Positions 1 to 8,131 of a stretch of 13,426 bases of DNA are shown piece after piece. Within the stretch, counting starts at the first letter, position 1; each line of letters begins with the position of its first letter. The notes beneath the pieces were generated by a model that worked only from the letters and a program-made list of their open reading frames with translations, had not been told where the DNA came from and made no database searches. This DNA comes from Oscillospiraceae bacterium (GTDB lineage: Bacteria; Bacillota; Clostridia; Oscillospirales; Ruminococcaceae). The stretch spans positions 1 to 13,426 of the forward strand of contig JARBTU010000021.1 of NCBI GenBank assembly GCA_029240015.1. Direction: 5' to 3'. The position numbers were made by a program, and so were the translations under genes.

Positions 1-2075
1 GGCGGAACGATAAACGTGGTCCAATCTGTAACAACAATGGAGCAAGGTTTATCGGAAAAGTAATATGGCTGTACATACCGCATCAATTCGGTAATTTTCT
101 CTTCGCTTAGTTGTTTCTTCGCTATCTTTCCATACGTTGTTGGACTAGTCATAAAATTCGAAATATCTATCGGACTATCGCTCACCAACACTTTTTTATG
201 AAGCTCATCAATCCATTGATCTTCTTTATACTTTCCATATTGGTCCTTATTAATATATCCTAATTCAGTCGACTCAATATCAGTGTCAATCTGCAAGATT
301 CCCTTATTCTTTAGTATATTGCAGCTTTTGGTATAGTTTTGATAAATATATACTCTTTCCTGAGTCATGCTGTCTTTTGAACTATATAATTTTAAAACAG
401 CAACACATGCAGATTTCGGTCGATTAATCTGTTCAGAAGAAATCGAATTAACATCTTCTGTTATGGCCTCAAAGAGTTTCTTTTTTTCTTCTGTCGTGAA
501 CGACCATTGGGCAGGGTCATAAGTTACCTTTAAATTATTAACAGATTCAACACTCATCTGTATCGATATAGGATTTTTCATATTCTTCATAAAAGAATAT
601 CTTTGAGCACCATACTCTTCTGTATTTCTAAGATCGTTCACTTTTTGAACGTTCTCATTGGATATATAGTTATAGTATCTTTTTTGTGTAAGTCCATTTT
701 TTAGCTTATAGTCAATTTCCAGATTAACATACTGAACGTTATCTTCCTCTGGATTATAATAATTATTGCTATCGCCATATTTCGCATTGGTGATTGCGTT
801 TTTGTGGATATCCAAAATTATTTTAATGTTTTGCTCCTGTTTAAAATTAATTATCAAATCCTTAGATGGAGAACCATATCCATACTGAGGGAGTTCAAAT
901 CCATTGTATTTTAAATCGACCGACTCTATTTTAGAAATTTCCGGAACCCGCTTTGAATATCCGAATCCTTCCGTCAAATAGGACGCTCCAAAGAATATTC
1001 CCAAAATAGCAGATACGATTCCAGCTTTTATCAGGGATTTTAATATTCCTTTAAATCCACGATGAGCAATGGCTTCCAAAACCAAATACGCAATCACACC
1101 AAAAACAAATCCTATCATAATGTTGATTACCGCTTGGTTATATCCAAAAACCTTGGAAGAAGATATCCCTACTCCGACTGCAGCGCCCCCCAAAACTGAG
1201 AGAATATTATAGAGTGTTTTAAATGCGAAAGGAGATCCCGCACTTTCACTTTTACGCTTTTTATAAAGAACAGTCCCGCCTATAATAAATATTGCTGACC
1301 AAACAAGGCTGCAGACACAAATCAGACTAAGCCTGTCAAGATAAAAGAATCCGTGGGCGGTAGAATCATAGTTTCCGTTAATCCCAAAGATCCCCATTGC
1401 TAAAACGGGTGAAATAAATGGCAGGATATCATATGTCGTCTGAGCATAATCTCCCATACCCAAATAAATCTTTGCGCAAGCGGACATAATACTTATAACA
1501 AATAGGATCGGCGCAATATTAAACATTGCTGTATACGCAAGTGTTTCAAAAGTTGTTCCGCAATTCACCATAATAAAGATGACCACCGAATAAACAAAAG
1601 TCAGCCCGCATATAAAGACTTTAACTATTTCAAAAAATGAATCATAACTCATTTCAGTCTGATTCACGAGGTATGGCATGGAGGACAGGCAAATCAAAAG
1701 ATTTAACAAAACCGGAATCATCAAAACGGTGTATCCCGCTAAATAGTTTGATAAAAACAGATTCTTACGGCTTATTGGTATGCTATGATATACATCAATT
1801 GCACGTTTATTGAATAAATAGGAGTTAACCATCAAGGGAATCAGAACAGCAAAAACGCTTGTTGCAATTAAGCTTAAAATCAGCATAGGCATAGGAGAAA
1901 CCGATTGAAATCGGTACATGCTGTCATCCTGGAAAACCCTGATGATAAAGAAAAGGCCAGAGGTAACAAACCCTATCACAAAATTCATAATCATAAGTCC
2001 AATGTTTCTTCTTAATATAAATAAGTAATTACCCAAAAAGCTTGATTGATTATGCAAGGATTTTTGTGTAGTCAT
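1..2075 (-). CDS. ABC-2-type transporter permease, partial (C-terminus beyond the left edge)
   Basis: This frame is open from an ATG at 2075 to the window edge, about 691 residues, with no stop. The start overlaps the last 26 bases of the ATPase gene and has a GGAGG ribosome site 8 bases upstream, so the two are probably translationally coupled. The first ~365 residues are a multi-span membrane region, with the first helix at about 25-45 and several more up to about 365. They include a cytoplasmic stretch, NKRAIDVYHSIPISRKNLF, typical of ABC-2 permeases of YtrB-type operons. After the last helix comes a soluble, probably extracytoplasmic domain of more than 320 residues, rich in charged residues and Tyr. 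That architecture recalls Clostridia/Bacilli permeases carrying a DUF6449-like tail, but the domain name is from memory. The substrate is unknown; envelope stress or peptide antibiotics are the usual roles of such operons. Confidence 0.85.
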   Translation of the reverse strand, partial: MTTQKSLHNQSSFLGNYLFILRRNIGLMIMNFVIGFVTSGLFFIIRVFQDDSMYRFQSVSPMPMLILSLIATSVFAVLIPLMVNSYLFNKRAIDVYHSIPISRKNLFLSNYLAGYTVLMIPVLLNLLICLSSMPYLVNQTEMSYDSFFEIVKVFICGLTFVYSVVIFIMVNCGTTFETLAYTAMFNIAPILFVISIMSACAKIYLGMGDYAQTTYDILPFISPVLAMGIFGINGNYDSTAHGFFYLDRLSLICVCSLVWSAIFIIGGTVLYKKRKSESAGSPFAFKTLYNILSVLGGAAVGVGISSSKVFGYNQAVINIMIGFVFGVIAYLVLEAIAHRGFKGILKSLIKAGIVSAILGIFFGASYLTEGFGYSKRVPEISKIESVDLKYNGFELPQYGYGSPSKDLIINFKQEQNIKIILDIHKNAITNAKYGDSNNYYNPEEDNVQYVNLEIDYKLKNGLTQKRYYNYISNENVQKVNDLRNTEEYGAQRYSFMKNMKNPISIQMSVESVNNLKVTYDPAQWSFTTEEKKKLFEAITEDVNSISSEQINRPKSACVAVLKLYSSKDSMTQERVYIYQNYTKSCNILKNKGILQIDTDIESTELGYINKDQYGKYKEDQWIDELHKKVLVSDSPIDISNFMTSPTTYGKIAKKQLSEEKITELMRYVQPYYFSDKPCSIVVTDWTTFIVP

Positions 2076-2949
2076 ATCCCGTTACCTCCATCTCTTTTAA
2101 GAATATCTCCTCCAGATTCATCGAAACGACCTGAGTTGCAAGAGGAGAATAGCGCTCTATTTTTTTAATGACATCCTCATATTCGCCTTTTACTACGATA
2201 TTTGCAAATTTTCCTTCTCCCGAAAAGCTCATCATCTCCATATCTGCGAAATCTTCTTTTTTCACCTCGTGGTCAAACGCTAATTGGATTTTCTGATATC
2301 CTTGCTTTAGGCTTTCAAGCTCGCTCGAAAACAGAAGTTTCCCTTTATGGATGATTCCAATGTGGTCACAAAGCTCATCAAGTTCCCTTAGATTATGAGA
2401 CGAAATAACAACCGTCAGATTTTTTTCGGCAACAATATCTATCAAAACACGGCGAACAAGCTGGCGCATTACCGGATCCAGCCCGTCAAAAGACTCATCG
2501 AGCAAAAGATATTCCGGACAGGCGGAAAGCGCAAGCAAAAAAATCGCTTGCCTTTTCATTCCTTTTGAGAATGTAGATATTTTTTTGTTTACAGGAAGTC
2601 CAAAAATCCCACACAATCTTTTATACACTTCATCATCAAAGTTATGATAATACTGTTTATAGAACTTCGCCATTAAATCAAGCGTTGATTGAGATAAAAA
2701 ATATGGATCATCAGACACCATAAAAATTTTGTGCTTCGTAAACGGATTTTCAAAAACGCTTTGTTCTTCCACCAAAACCCGCCCGAACTCGGGTTTATAA
2801 ATTCCCGACACAAGCCGCAGCAATGTGGATTTTCCCGCTCCGTTGGACCCCACAAGCCCGTATATGGAGCCTTTTTTTATTTGAAGGTCTTCCACATCTA
2901 TGGCAATATAATCATCAAACTTTTTGATGACGTTATCCAGTCTAATCAT
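2050..2949 (-). CDS. ABC transporter ATP-binding protein (YtrB-like)
   Basis: A 299-residue ABC ATPase that would energise the adjacent permease at the inner face of the membrane. Walker A is GSNGAGKST at residues 34-42. The signature is FSKGM near 127-131, replacing the classical LSGGQ as is common in this subfamily. Walker B is YLLLDE at 147-152, followed by SFDGLDP (the D-loop), and the switch His is at 185 in VISSHN. No clear Q-loop glutamine is seen in the expected region (FMVSDDPYF). The C-terminal ~80 residues beyond the nucleotide-binding core are the usual accessory extension. The ATG overlaps the GntR stop as ATGA and has GAGGTGG just upstream, so expression is coupled to the repressor gene. 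The substrate cannot be read from the sequence. Confidence 0.93.
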   Translation of the reverse strand: MIRLDNVIKKFDDYIAIDVEDLQIKKGSIYGLVGSNGAGKSTLLRLVSGIYKPEFGRVLVEEQSVFENPFTKHKIFMVSDDPYFLSQSTLDLMAKFYKQYYHNFDDEVYKRLCGIFGLPVNKKISTFSKGMKRQAIFLLALSACPEYLLLDESFDGLDPVMRQLVRRVLIDIVAEKNLTVVISSHNLRELDELCDHIGIIHKGKLLFSSELESLKQGYQKIQLAFDHEVKKEDFADMEMMSFSGEGKFANIVVKGEYEDVIKKIERYSPLATQVVSMNLEEIFLKEMEVTGYDYTKILA

Positions 2950-3341
2950 AAATCCACCTCATCTTTATTTTTTCCACTGTTATGTTGGAACACCTCTTGT
3001 TCAATCACTCTGATTTCACCAAGGGTTATTCCTATCGATTTTGCAGATTCAAAATCTTTTTTAATTCGATTCTTTGTTTCTCTCTTCACCAAATCAAATC
3101 TTTCTGTATCATCTGAAACAAAGCTTCCTTTTCCCACCATGGAATAAATCACTTTTTCACGTTCCAGTTCCTGATACGCTTTTTGAATGGTGTTCGGATT
3201 GATTCCAAGTTGTTTTGCCAATACTCTTACCGAGGGAAGCTGTTCGTTCGGCTTCATCACGCCAATCATAATATTTTGAATAATTTGTTCTTTTAACTGC
3301 TCATATATTGGCTTTCCGTTTAGGAACCCAAGTGTTATCAT
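2946..3341 (-). CDS. GntR-family transcriptional regulator, YtrA subfamily
   Basis: A 131-residue protein with an N-terminal winged helix-turn-helix at about residues 10-75. The recognition region reads LAKQLGINPNTIQKAYQELE and the wing ends in GKGSFV. Only ~55 residues follow, which is the short C-terminal dimerisation region of the YtrA subfamily rather than the large effector domain of FadR or HutC proteins. The start at 3341 is supported by a strong GGAGGTG five bases upstream. It is the first gene of the operon, overlaps the ATPase gene by ATGA, and sits just downstream of an inverted repeat that is a good candidate for its own operator. By family analogy it represses its operon until an envelope-active compound or stress relieves it. 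The inducer is unknown. Confidence 0.93.
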   Translation of the reverse strand: MITLGFLNGKPIYEQLKEQIIQNIMIGVMKPNEQLPSVRVLAKQLGINPNTIQKAYQELEREKVIYSMVGKGSFVSDDTERFDLVKRETKNRIKKDFESAKSIGITLGEIRVIEQEVFQHNSGKNKDEVDL

Positions 3342-3361
3342 ACAATCACCTCCACTGTATC

Positions 3362-3388
3362 AACCGTACTATATCTATTAATACGGTT
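3362..3388 (-). promoter_or_regulatory. Probable YtrA-type operator (inverted repeat)
   Basis: AACCGTA at 3362-3368 and TACGGTT at 3382-3388 form a perfect 7-bp inverted repeat separated by 13 bases. YtrA-type operators characteristically have two short arms about 13 bp apart. The site lies between the promoter and the GntR start codon, positioned to block transcription start or early elongation. Binding is inferred. Confidence 0.65.
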
Positions 3389-3390
3389 TT

Positions 3391-3419
3391 AGTATACCCT
3401 ATTTTATGAGCGGCGTCTA
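3391..3419 (-). promoter_or_regulatory. Candidate promoter of the GntR-ABC operon
   Basis: On the minus strand, TAGACG (3419-3414) and TATACT (3396-3391) are 17 bp apart. The -10 matches the sigma-A consensus in 5 of 6 positions and the -35 in 4 of 6. Transcription would begin near 3384, inside the inverted repeat. Confidence 0.5.
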
Positions 3420-3500
3420 TGTGAAATACAACCAAAAATATTTTTATTTAGTTGTAATAATGGTATATGAATCCCATTTTGTTTCAAAACTATAGAATAT

Positions 3501-3529
3501 TTGCTAAGTATACTGTAGACTGTTATATT
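3501..3529 (+). promoter_or_regulatory. Candidate sigma-A promoter of pyk
   Basis: TTGCTA (3501-3506) and TATATT (3524-3529) with an exact 17-bp spacer lie about 95 bases before the pyk start codon. The AT-rich divergent region 3342-3622 otherwise holds the GntR operon promoter and its operator. I see no additional gene or strong hairpin in it. Confidence 0.5.
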
Positions 3530-3622
3530 AGGATAGTTTGGATTATTTTTAATGATTAGATTCCTATTCGGATTTCTATATTGATAAATCCCAGAAGAAG
3601 ACACCAGAAAAGAGGATATACT

Positions 3623-5374
3623 ATGAGGAAAACAAAAATTATTTGTACACTTGGTCCGGCAACGGACAACGAAAATATTATTAAGCAACTGATGTTGTCG
3701 GGAATGGACGTTGCCCGTTTTAACTTTTCCCATCAAACGCATGATGATCACAAAAAGCGTTTTGATACCATTGTTAAGTTTCGGCAAGAACTTAACCTTC
3801 CGATTGCGACCTTACTTGACACGAAGGGCCCTGAAATCAGAATAAGGCAACTTAGAGAAGGAAGGGCAGAGCTTGTCAGCGGAAATAAAATCACCCTGAC
3901 CACTCAGGAATTGCTGGGTGACGCTCAAATCGTTTCGATTACTTATAAAGACCTCCCTAAAGACATTCGCATCGGAACCAAGATTCTGATTGATGACGGT
4001 CTGATTGAGCTGAAAGTAGATAAATTTGACTCGGAAAATATAGAGTGTACCATCTTAAACGGCGGAATGATTTCCAACAACAAAGGGATCAACGTTCCCG
4101 GCGTTACTTTATCCTTACCATATATCAGCGAAAAGGATGAGCAGGACATCCTTTTTGGTATTCAGACGGGCTTCGACTTCGTCGCTGCATCTTTTACCCG
4201 TTCAGCGGATGATATTCTTCAAATCAGAGATATCTTAACCCGCAACAATGGTTCACACATTAAAATTATTGCAAAAATTGAAAATTCCGACGGCGTAAAC
4301 AATATTGATGAAATTATCAGAGTATCTGACGGAATCATGGTTGCGCGCGGTGATATGGGTGTAGAGATTCCTTTCGAAGAAATCCCTGTTCTGCAAAAAA
4401 TGCTGATCAAAAAAGCATATAACGCAGGAAAGCAGGTCATCACTGCAACCCAAATGCTCGATTCGATGATGAAGAATCCGCGACCGACAAGAGCAGAGAC
4501 AACCGACGTTGCCAACGCAATTTATGACGGAACCTCCGCTATCATGCTATCAGGCGAGACCGCCGCGGGAATATATCCTGTTGAATCTTTAAAAACAATG
4601 GCGAGAATCGCTCTTCGGGCGGAGCAGGATATTGATTATGAAAAACGTTTCCGCTTTCGGGACATCAACGATGCGCCGAACGTGACCAACGCAATCTCCC
4701 ACGCAACGGTTACCACCGCACACGATATGGGCGCTTCGGCAATTATTACCGTTACAAAAGAAGGGCAGACCGCAAGAATGATCAGCAAATATCGTCCTTT
4801 ACCTCCAATCATTGGCTGTTCTCCAAGCGAAATCGTCTGCAGACAGATGAATCTTTCTTGGGGTGTCATTCCTGTCCTTGTCAATGAAATCGAAGATACG
4901 GATGACCTTTTTGATCACTCGGTGGAAATGGCCATTAATTATAATCTGTTGCAAAGCGGCGACTTGGTTGTCATCACTGCGGGAATTCCTCTGGGCGTAT
5001 CGGGAACCACCAATATGCTGAAAGTCCACATTGTCGGGAACATTCTGGTGGAAGGAACAGGCGTTACAAAAGGCACCGCATGCGGGAACCTTTGCGTTTG
5101 TGCCAATGAACAGGAAGCACTTGTACACTTTAAAGCAGGGGATATTCTTGTGATTCCGAAAACCTCCAACAATATTTTGGACTTGCTGAAACAATCAGCA
5201 GGCATCGTCACCGAAGAATACGGACTCCAATCTCATTGCGCCGTAGTTGGTCTGGCTTTGGACATTCCTGTTATCATTGGAGCAGACAATGCGACCCATA
5301 TCTTAAAAAGCGGAACGACCGTTATGATGGATGCTTCCCGAGGCATCGTGTGCTGCGAAACAAAAAAAGACTGA
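3623..5374 (+). CDS. pyk: Pyruvate kinase with C-terminal PEP-utiliser-like domain
   Basis: Converts PEP and ADP to pyruvate and ATP in the cytosol, the last step of glycolysis. It has 583 residues from the ATG at 3623, chosen because KTKIICTLGP is the family N-terminus and AGAGG precedes it; a GTG/ATG-type extension to 3581 has no support. Visible motifs: MDVARFNFSH (28-37), DTKGPEIR (66-73), IIAKIEN, VARGDMGVEIP, and the signature TATQMLDSMMKNPRPTRAE with the SGETAAG loop. Glu71 in DTKGPE is the residue associated with K+-dependent enzymes. The last ~100 residues form the extra domain found in Bacillus/Geobacillus-type enzymes, resembling the PEP-utiliser phosphohistidine domain: residues 530-543 read TEEYGLQSHCAVVG, with His538 kept but the usual Thr before Ser-His replaced by Gln. 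No intrinsic terminator is evident after it. Confidence 0.97.
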   Translation: MRKTKIICTLGPATDNENIIKQLMLSGMDVARFNFSHQTHDDHKKRFDTIVKFRQELNLPIATLLDTKGPEIRIRQLREGRAELVSGNKITLTTQELLGDAQIVSITYKDLPKDIRIGTKILIDDGLIELKVDKFDSENIECTILNGGMISNNKGINVPGVTLSLPYISEKDEQDILFGIQTGFDFVAASFTRSADDILQIRDILTRNNGSHIKIIAKIENSDGVNNIDEIIRVSDGIMVARGDMGVEIPFEEIPVLQKMLIKKAYNAGKQVITATQMLDSMMKNPRPTRAETTDVANAIYDGTSAIMLSGETAAGIYPVESLKTMARIALRAEQDIDYEKRFRFRDINDAPNVTNAISHATVTTAHDMGASAIITVTKEGQTARMISKYRPLPPIIGCSPSEIVCRQMNLSWGVIPVLVNEIEDTDDLFDHSVEMAINYNLLQSGDLVVITAGIPLGVSGTTNMLKVHIVGNILVEGTGVTKGTACGNLCVCANEQEALVHFKAGDILVIPKTSNNILDLLKQSAGIVTEEYGLQSHCAVVGLALDIPVIIGADNATHILKSGTTVMMDASRGIVCCETKKD

Positions 5375-5398
5375 CCTTTCACGAATGTCGCGTCTACA

Positions 5399-5427
5399 TT
5401 GCAAAACCTGGAACAATGTGTTAAAAT
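5399..5427 (+). promoter_or_regulatory. Candidate promoter of the licD-like/glycosyltransferase operon
   Basis: TTGCAA (5399-5404), a 17-bp spacer and TAAAAT (5422-5427) lie 41 bases before the LicD-family start codon. A small inverted repeat, ACATTG/CAATGT, overlaps the spacer. There is no pyk terminator, so read-through from pyk is also possible. Confidence 0.45.
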
Positions 5428-5468
5428 AATTGAGGTTTATTAAAGTTTCGGGAAGGGATGTTGTAATC

Positions 5469-6263
5469 ATGGCAGAGCAGGAAAACGCACTGCGAGCACT
5501 CCAGCTTAAACTTGTATCCATGCTGGATAAAGTAGACAAATTTTGTAATGAGAACGATTTTACCTATTATTTGATCGGCGGAAGTGCCTTGGGCGCGGTT
5601 CGTCACGAAGGATTTATTCCGTGGGACGACGATGTGGACATTGCGATGTCCAGACCGGAGTTTGAACGGTTTGAGCAATTGGCACAAGGCCGAAAGATTG
5701 ATGGACTGCTTTATGAACCTGTGGAAATGCACAGCTTTCCCGAAGCTCCTATCGGCTTTTTATATGACGTATCCGACCCTTCGATTCCACTTCCTGAATG
5801 TCCTTGTATCGATATCTTTCCACTTGACGGCATCCCTGATTCAGACTCTGACAGAAAAAAACAAAAAATATTTTCTTATCTTTATCATATTTCTACCTAT
5901 CGCCAGCCATCCAGCAACCGTGGCAGACGTTCCTATGTCATCACTAAGCTGTTTGTAACACTCACTCCCGCCTTTTTATTTCGATTTTATCAAAGAACAG
6001 CGAAGAAGATGATCACAAAATGGGATACCCAGACGAGCAAAAACTGGGCGAATATTTTCGGCATGGCGCGCTATCACAAGGAAATTATGCCCAAAGAATA
6101 CTTCGGCACGCCACTGAGAATGAACTTTGAGGGAAGAATGTTTCCCATCCCGGCAAAACCGCATGAATATCTAACCCATCTGTATGGGGATTATCAGGAA
6201 CTTCCTCCTGTGGAAAACCGCCAGCCAAAGCACATGGATTTGAAATGGGAGGGCCACGGGTAA
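5469..6263 (+). CDS. LicD-family protein (nucleotidyltransferase-fold, phosphocholine/phosphosugar transferase type)
   Basis: A 264-residue protein of the LicD family, whose founding members attach phosphocholine to teichoic acids or lipooligosaccharide. Residues 37-42 read GGSALG, followed by AVRHEG and IPWDDDVDIAM (50-60); the aspartates of the DDDVD cluster are the expected metal ligands. A second family block is CIDIFPLDGIPDS near 115. No membrane segment or signal peptide is apparent, so it is probably cytoplasmic. I chose ATG 5469, with GGGAAGGG 11-15 bases upstream, over a TTG at 5430 that would overlap the candidate -10. The stop overlaps the next start by one base (TAATG), giving a two-gene unit with the glycosyltransferase. 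The acceptor and donor are not determinable; many Clostridia LicD proteins act on unknown surface glycans. Confidence 0.88.
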   Translation: MAEQENALRALQLKLVSMLDKVDKFCNENDFTYYLIGGSALGAVRHEGFIPWDDDVDIAMSRPEFERFEQLAQGRKIDGLLYEPVEMHSFPEAPIGFLYDVSDPSIPLPECPCIDIFPLDGIPDSDSDRKKQKIFSYLYHISTYRQPSSNRGRRSYVITKLFVTLTPAFLFRFYQRTAKKMITKWDTQTSKNWANIFGMARYHKEIMPKEYFGTPLRMNFEGRMFPIPAKPHEYLTHLYGDYQELPPVENRQPKHMDLKWEGHG

Positions 6264-7333
6264 TGAACATTCCTTACTTCAGTATCGTGATGGCAGCATA
6301 TAACGCAGAAAAATATATTTCCGATACCATAGACAGCGTTCTTTGCCAAACCTATCCCGATTTTGAATTGATTGTTGTTGACGACGGTTCGACCGACGAC
6401 ACCGCGTCGATTTTAGAGCAATATGAAAAAAGAGACCCCCGTATAAAGATTTTATCTCAACCCAACAAAGGTCCTTCGGAGGCCAGAAACAACGGCATTT
6501 CCGCTACATGCGGAACCTATCTCTATCTGATGGATTCGGATGACTTACTGATGCCGACCCTTCTTGATGAATTTCATCACACTACGATACAAAATGGATG
6601 CTCCTTTGCCGCATGCGGATATCAGATGGACATGGTCAGCGAACGCCAGACTACGTCCAAAATCTTTTCACATGAAGATCTTGTCTTAAAAAACAGGTCG
6701 GAATTTTTAGACATCCTGCCGACGCTAATGAATGAGCACTTAATGTATGTTGTGTGGAACAAAGTTTATTTGAGACAGATGATTACGGATAATGGCATCA
6801 AATTTACAAGCTACCGTAGTTGCGAGGACAGACTTTTTAATATAGCAGTTTTTAATTGTGCAGAAAGCTTTTGTTTTATCGATCAACCGCTGTATCATTA
6901 TTTTTGCCGCGGAAACGCAAGCCTTGTCAATCGTTATCTTCCGGACAAGCTTGAGTCCCTCGAAGCATTCTATGATGGGATGAATTTATTGTTTCAAAAA
7001 GCTTCTAAACTTGATGATAAAAATCAATCCCTTTTTTCTTGCCTATTCTTAAAAGGTATTCTTGCCTGTTTCGTCACGATATTCAACCCTTCCTGCCCGC
7101 TTGACGCAAAAGGGAAGAACGACTACGTAAAACAAATTCTTAACAGGGACTCGGTTCGGTCCGCGGTTTCTTTATGCAAGACTGGAGGTCTTTCGTTTAA
7201 ACTGATTGTGCTTATTCTTAAAACACGCTTTGTTTGGCTTAACAAGCTGATGGCGTGGGGGATCGATTTTACAAGCACCAGGGCAGCCGCATTATTATTT
7301 AAGTTAAAGCACAAGTCTTCTTCTAATTTATAA
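6263..7333 (+). CDS. Glycosyltransferase family 2
   Basis: A 356-residue GT-A-fold transferase. The N-terminus YFSIVMAAYNAEKYI, then LIVVDDGSTDDT (36-47), NKGPSEARNNGI (68-79) and MDSDD (90-94, the metal/nucleotide-sugar DxD) are all classical GT2 elements. The C-terminal ~200 residues are variable and define the acceptor, which is unknown. There is a weakly hydrophobic stretch near 265-280 but no clear multi-pass region, so it is likely cytosolic or peripherally membrane-bound. ATG 6263 overlaps the LicD stop, with GGAGGG upstream inside the licD-like gene, so translational coupling is expected. An earlier ATG at 6245 lacks a proper site. Paired with LicD, it probably helps build or decorate a surface polysaccharide or teichoic acid. 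Confidence 0.92.
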   Translation: MNIPYFSIVMAAYNAEKYISDTIDSVLCQTYPDFELIVVDDGSTDDTASILEQYEKRDPRIKILSQPNKGPSEARNNGISATCGTYLYLMDSDDLLMPTLLDEFHHTTIQNGCSFAACGYQMDMVSERQTTSKIFSHEDLVLKNRSEFLDILPTLMNEHLMYVVWNKVYLRQMITDNGIKFTSYRSCEDRLFNIAVFNCAESFCFIDQPLYHYFCRGNASLVNRYLPDKLESLEAFYDGMNLLFQKASKLDDKNQSLFSCLFLKGILACFVTIFNPSCPLDAKGKNDYVKQILNRDSVRSAVSLCKTGGLSFKLIVLILKTRFVWLNKLMAWGIDFTSTRAAALLFKLKHKSSSNL

Positions 7334-7347
7334 CCCTTTTATAAACA

Positions 7348-7383
7348 AAAAACAGCCTGATAAATCCATATCAGGCTGTTTTT
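7348..7383. terminator. Bidirectional intrinsic terminator
   Basis: A perfect 15-bp stem pairs 7348-7362 with 7369-7383 around a 6-base loop; the core is ACAGCCTGATA. It is T-rich on the plus side and A-rich at its start, so it gives a U-run on both strands. It lies between convergent genes and would end both the glycosyltransferase transcript and the lipoprotein transcript. Confidence 0.9.
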
Positions 7384-7404
7384 ATTAGAAGGAATTCTTC
7401 TAAT
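7384..7404. repeat. Short inverted repeat after the lipoprotein stop
   Basis: ATTAGAAG (7384-7391) and CTTCTAAT (7397-7404) form an 8-bp stem with a 5-base loop, directly between the lipoprotein stop codon and the shared terminator. It may be an RNA 3'-end structure. No function can be assigned. Confidence 0.4.
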
Positions 7405-7983
7405 CTACTTTTTGATAACTTTAAATGTGTCTGCAATATTCTTAGCTGCTTCGCTTGCCGAAACGCCATTCAACTGCTTGTCCTCCGTGGAAACACAAAC
7501 CGTAACCTCATCCAAAATAGGATAGCACTGAACATTTTTCGTTTTTTGGCCGCTCTTCTCGGAAATGTAGCTTAACATTACAACTTGATGTCCCCCGGCT
7601 TTATATTTCTCCCGTTTAAACTCTGTCACTTGAGTCCCGTAAGTGGCAATCATCTTTTCGAAATCCTTTGTATCCCCAGCAAGCATTTTCTCATATATTT
7701 TTAAAGACTGCTCGTCCCCGGAAACCTTATAGTTCATAATTCTTACGCCATCATTGGACTGCATCATATCCACAGGCGCAAAAAAATGCATGCCTGTTCC
7801 AAAGCTTCGACTTACTTCCTGCCAGCCGACCGGAATCTGGTATGAATAATTCCCATCCGAGAACTCTTGCGTCTCGAATGATACCTTTTGGTTTATACCC
7901 GAATTTTTGCAGGAAACAAGGCTGATCATCAAAACAAGAATAATGCCTGCCGACAATATTTTTTTCAAAAATTTCCCCTTCAA
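7405..7983 (-). CDS. Putative secreted lipoprotein of unknown function
   Basis: A 192-residue protein. I chose TTG 7983 as start because AAAGGAG lies 7-8 bases upstream and the protein then begins with a proper lipoprotein signal: positive residues (KGKFLKK), a hydrophobic core (ILSAGIILVLMISL), and the lipobox LVSC with Cys25 as the predicted lipid anchor. An ATG at 8046 would put ~21 hydrophilic residues in front of the signal and has no ribosome site. The mature part starts with FSDGNYSYQIPVGWQ, followed by an alternating hydrophobic pattern. This recalls PsbP/DcrB-like lipoproteins, which often begin with a similar 'Y-x-I-P-x-G-W' strand, but I would not assign that family firmly. It stands alone between two terminators, so it is probably monocistronic. 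Its role at the outer face of the membrane is unknown. Confidence 0.82.
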   Translation of the reverse strand: MKGKFLKKILSAGIILVLMISLVSCKNSGINQKVSFETQEFSDGNYSYQIPVGWQEVSRSFGTGMHFFAPVDMMQSNDGVRIMNYKVSGDEQSLKIYEKMLAGDTKDFEKMIATYGTQVTEFKREKYKAGGHQVVMLSYISEKSGQKTKNVQCYPILDEVTVCVSTEDKQLNGVSASEAAKNIADTFKVIKK

Positions 7984-8063
7984 ATTAACGCTCCTTTCCC
8001 ATGATTCTAGACATCTATCTGATATTCTTTCACACAAATCCCACAAGACTTTACCGATTATTC

Positions 8064-8114
8064 AAAATCAGCCCATCTTTACGCAGCAATATTGTATAAA
8101 GATAAGCTGATTTT
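8064..8114 (-). terminator. Terminator of the thrS-pduL operon
   Basis: AAAATCAGC (8064-8072) pairs with GCTGATTTT (8106-8114), and ATCTTTA (8075-8081) pairs with TAAAGAT (8097-8103). This gives a 16-bp stem with one 2x2 mismatch and a 15-base loop. On the minus strand the transcript ends in UUUUGAAUAAU, 17 bases after the pduL stop. Confidence 0.75.
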
Positions 8115-8131
8115 ACGTTTTGTATTAGAAT

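Noticed and set aside
2731..3147. Plus-strand frame across the ABC ATPase and GntR genes
   Set aside because: It overlaps two well-supported genes on the other strand and has no recognisable domain or ribosome site.
3581..3622. N-terminal extension of pyruvate kinase
   Set aside because: The family starts at MRKTKIICTLGP; the ribosome site AGAGG lies directly before ATG 3623, and the extension is basic and non-conserved.
4799..5194. Long minus-strand open frames within pyk, including 3943-4149 and 4219-4515
   Set aside because: They lie opposite a highly conserved coding region, have no ribosome sites and resemble no family; they are shadows of pyk.
7984..8046. Longer N-terminus for the lipoprotein from ATG 8046
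   Set aside because: It would place hydrophilic residues before the signal peptide, and the strong AAAGGAG site serves TTG 7983.
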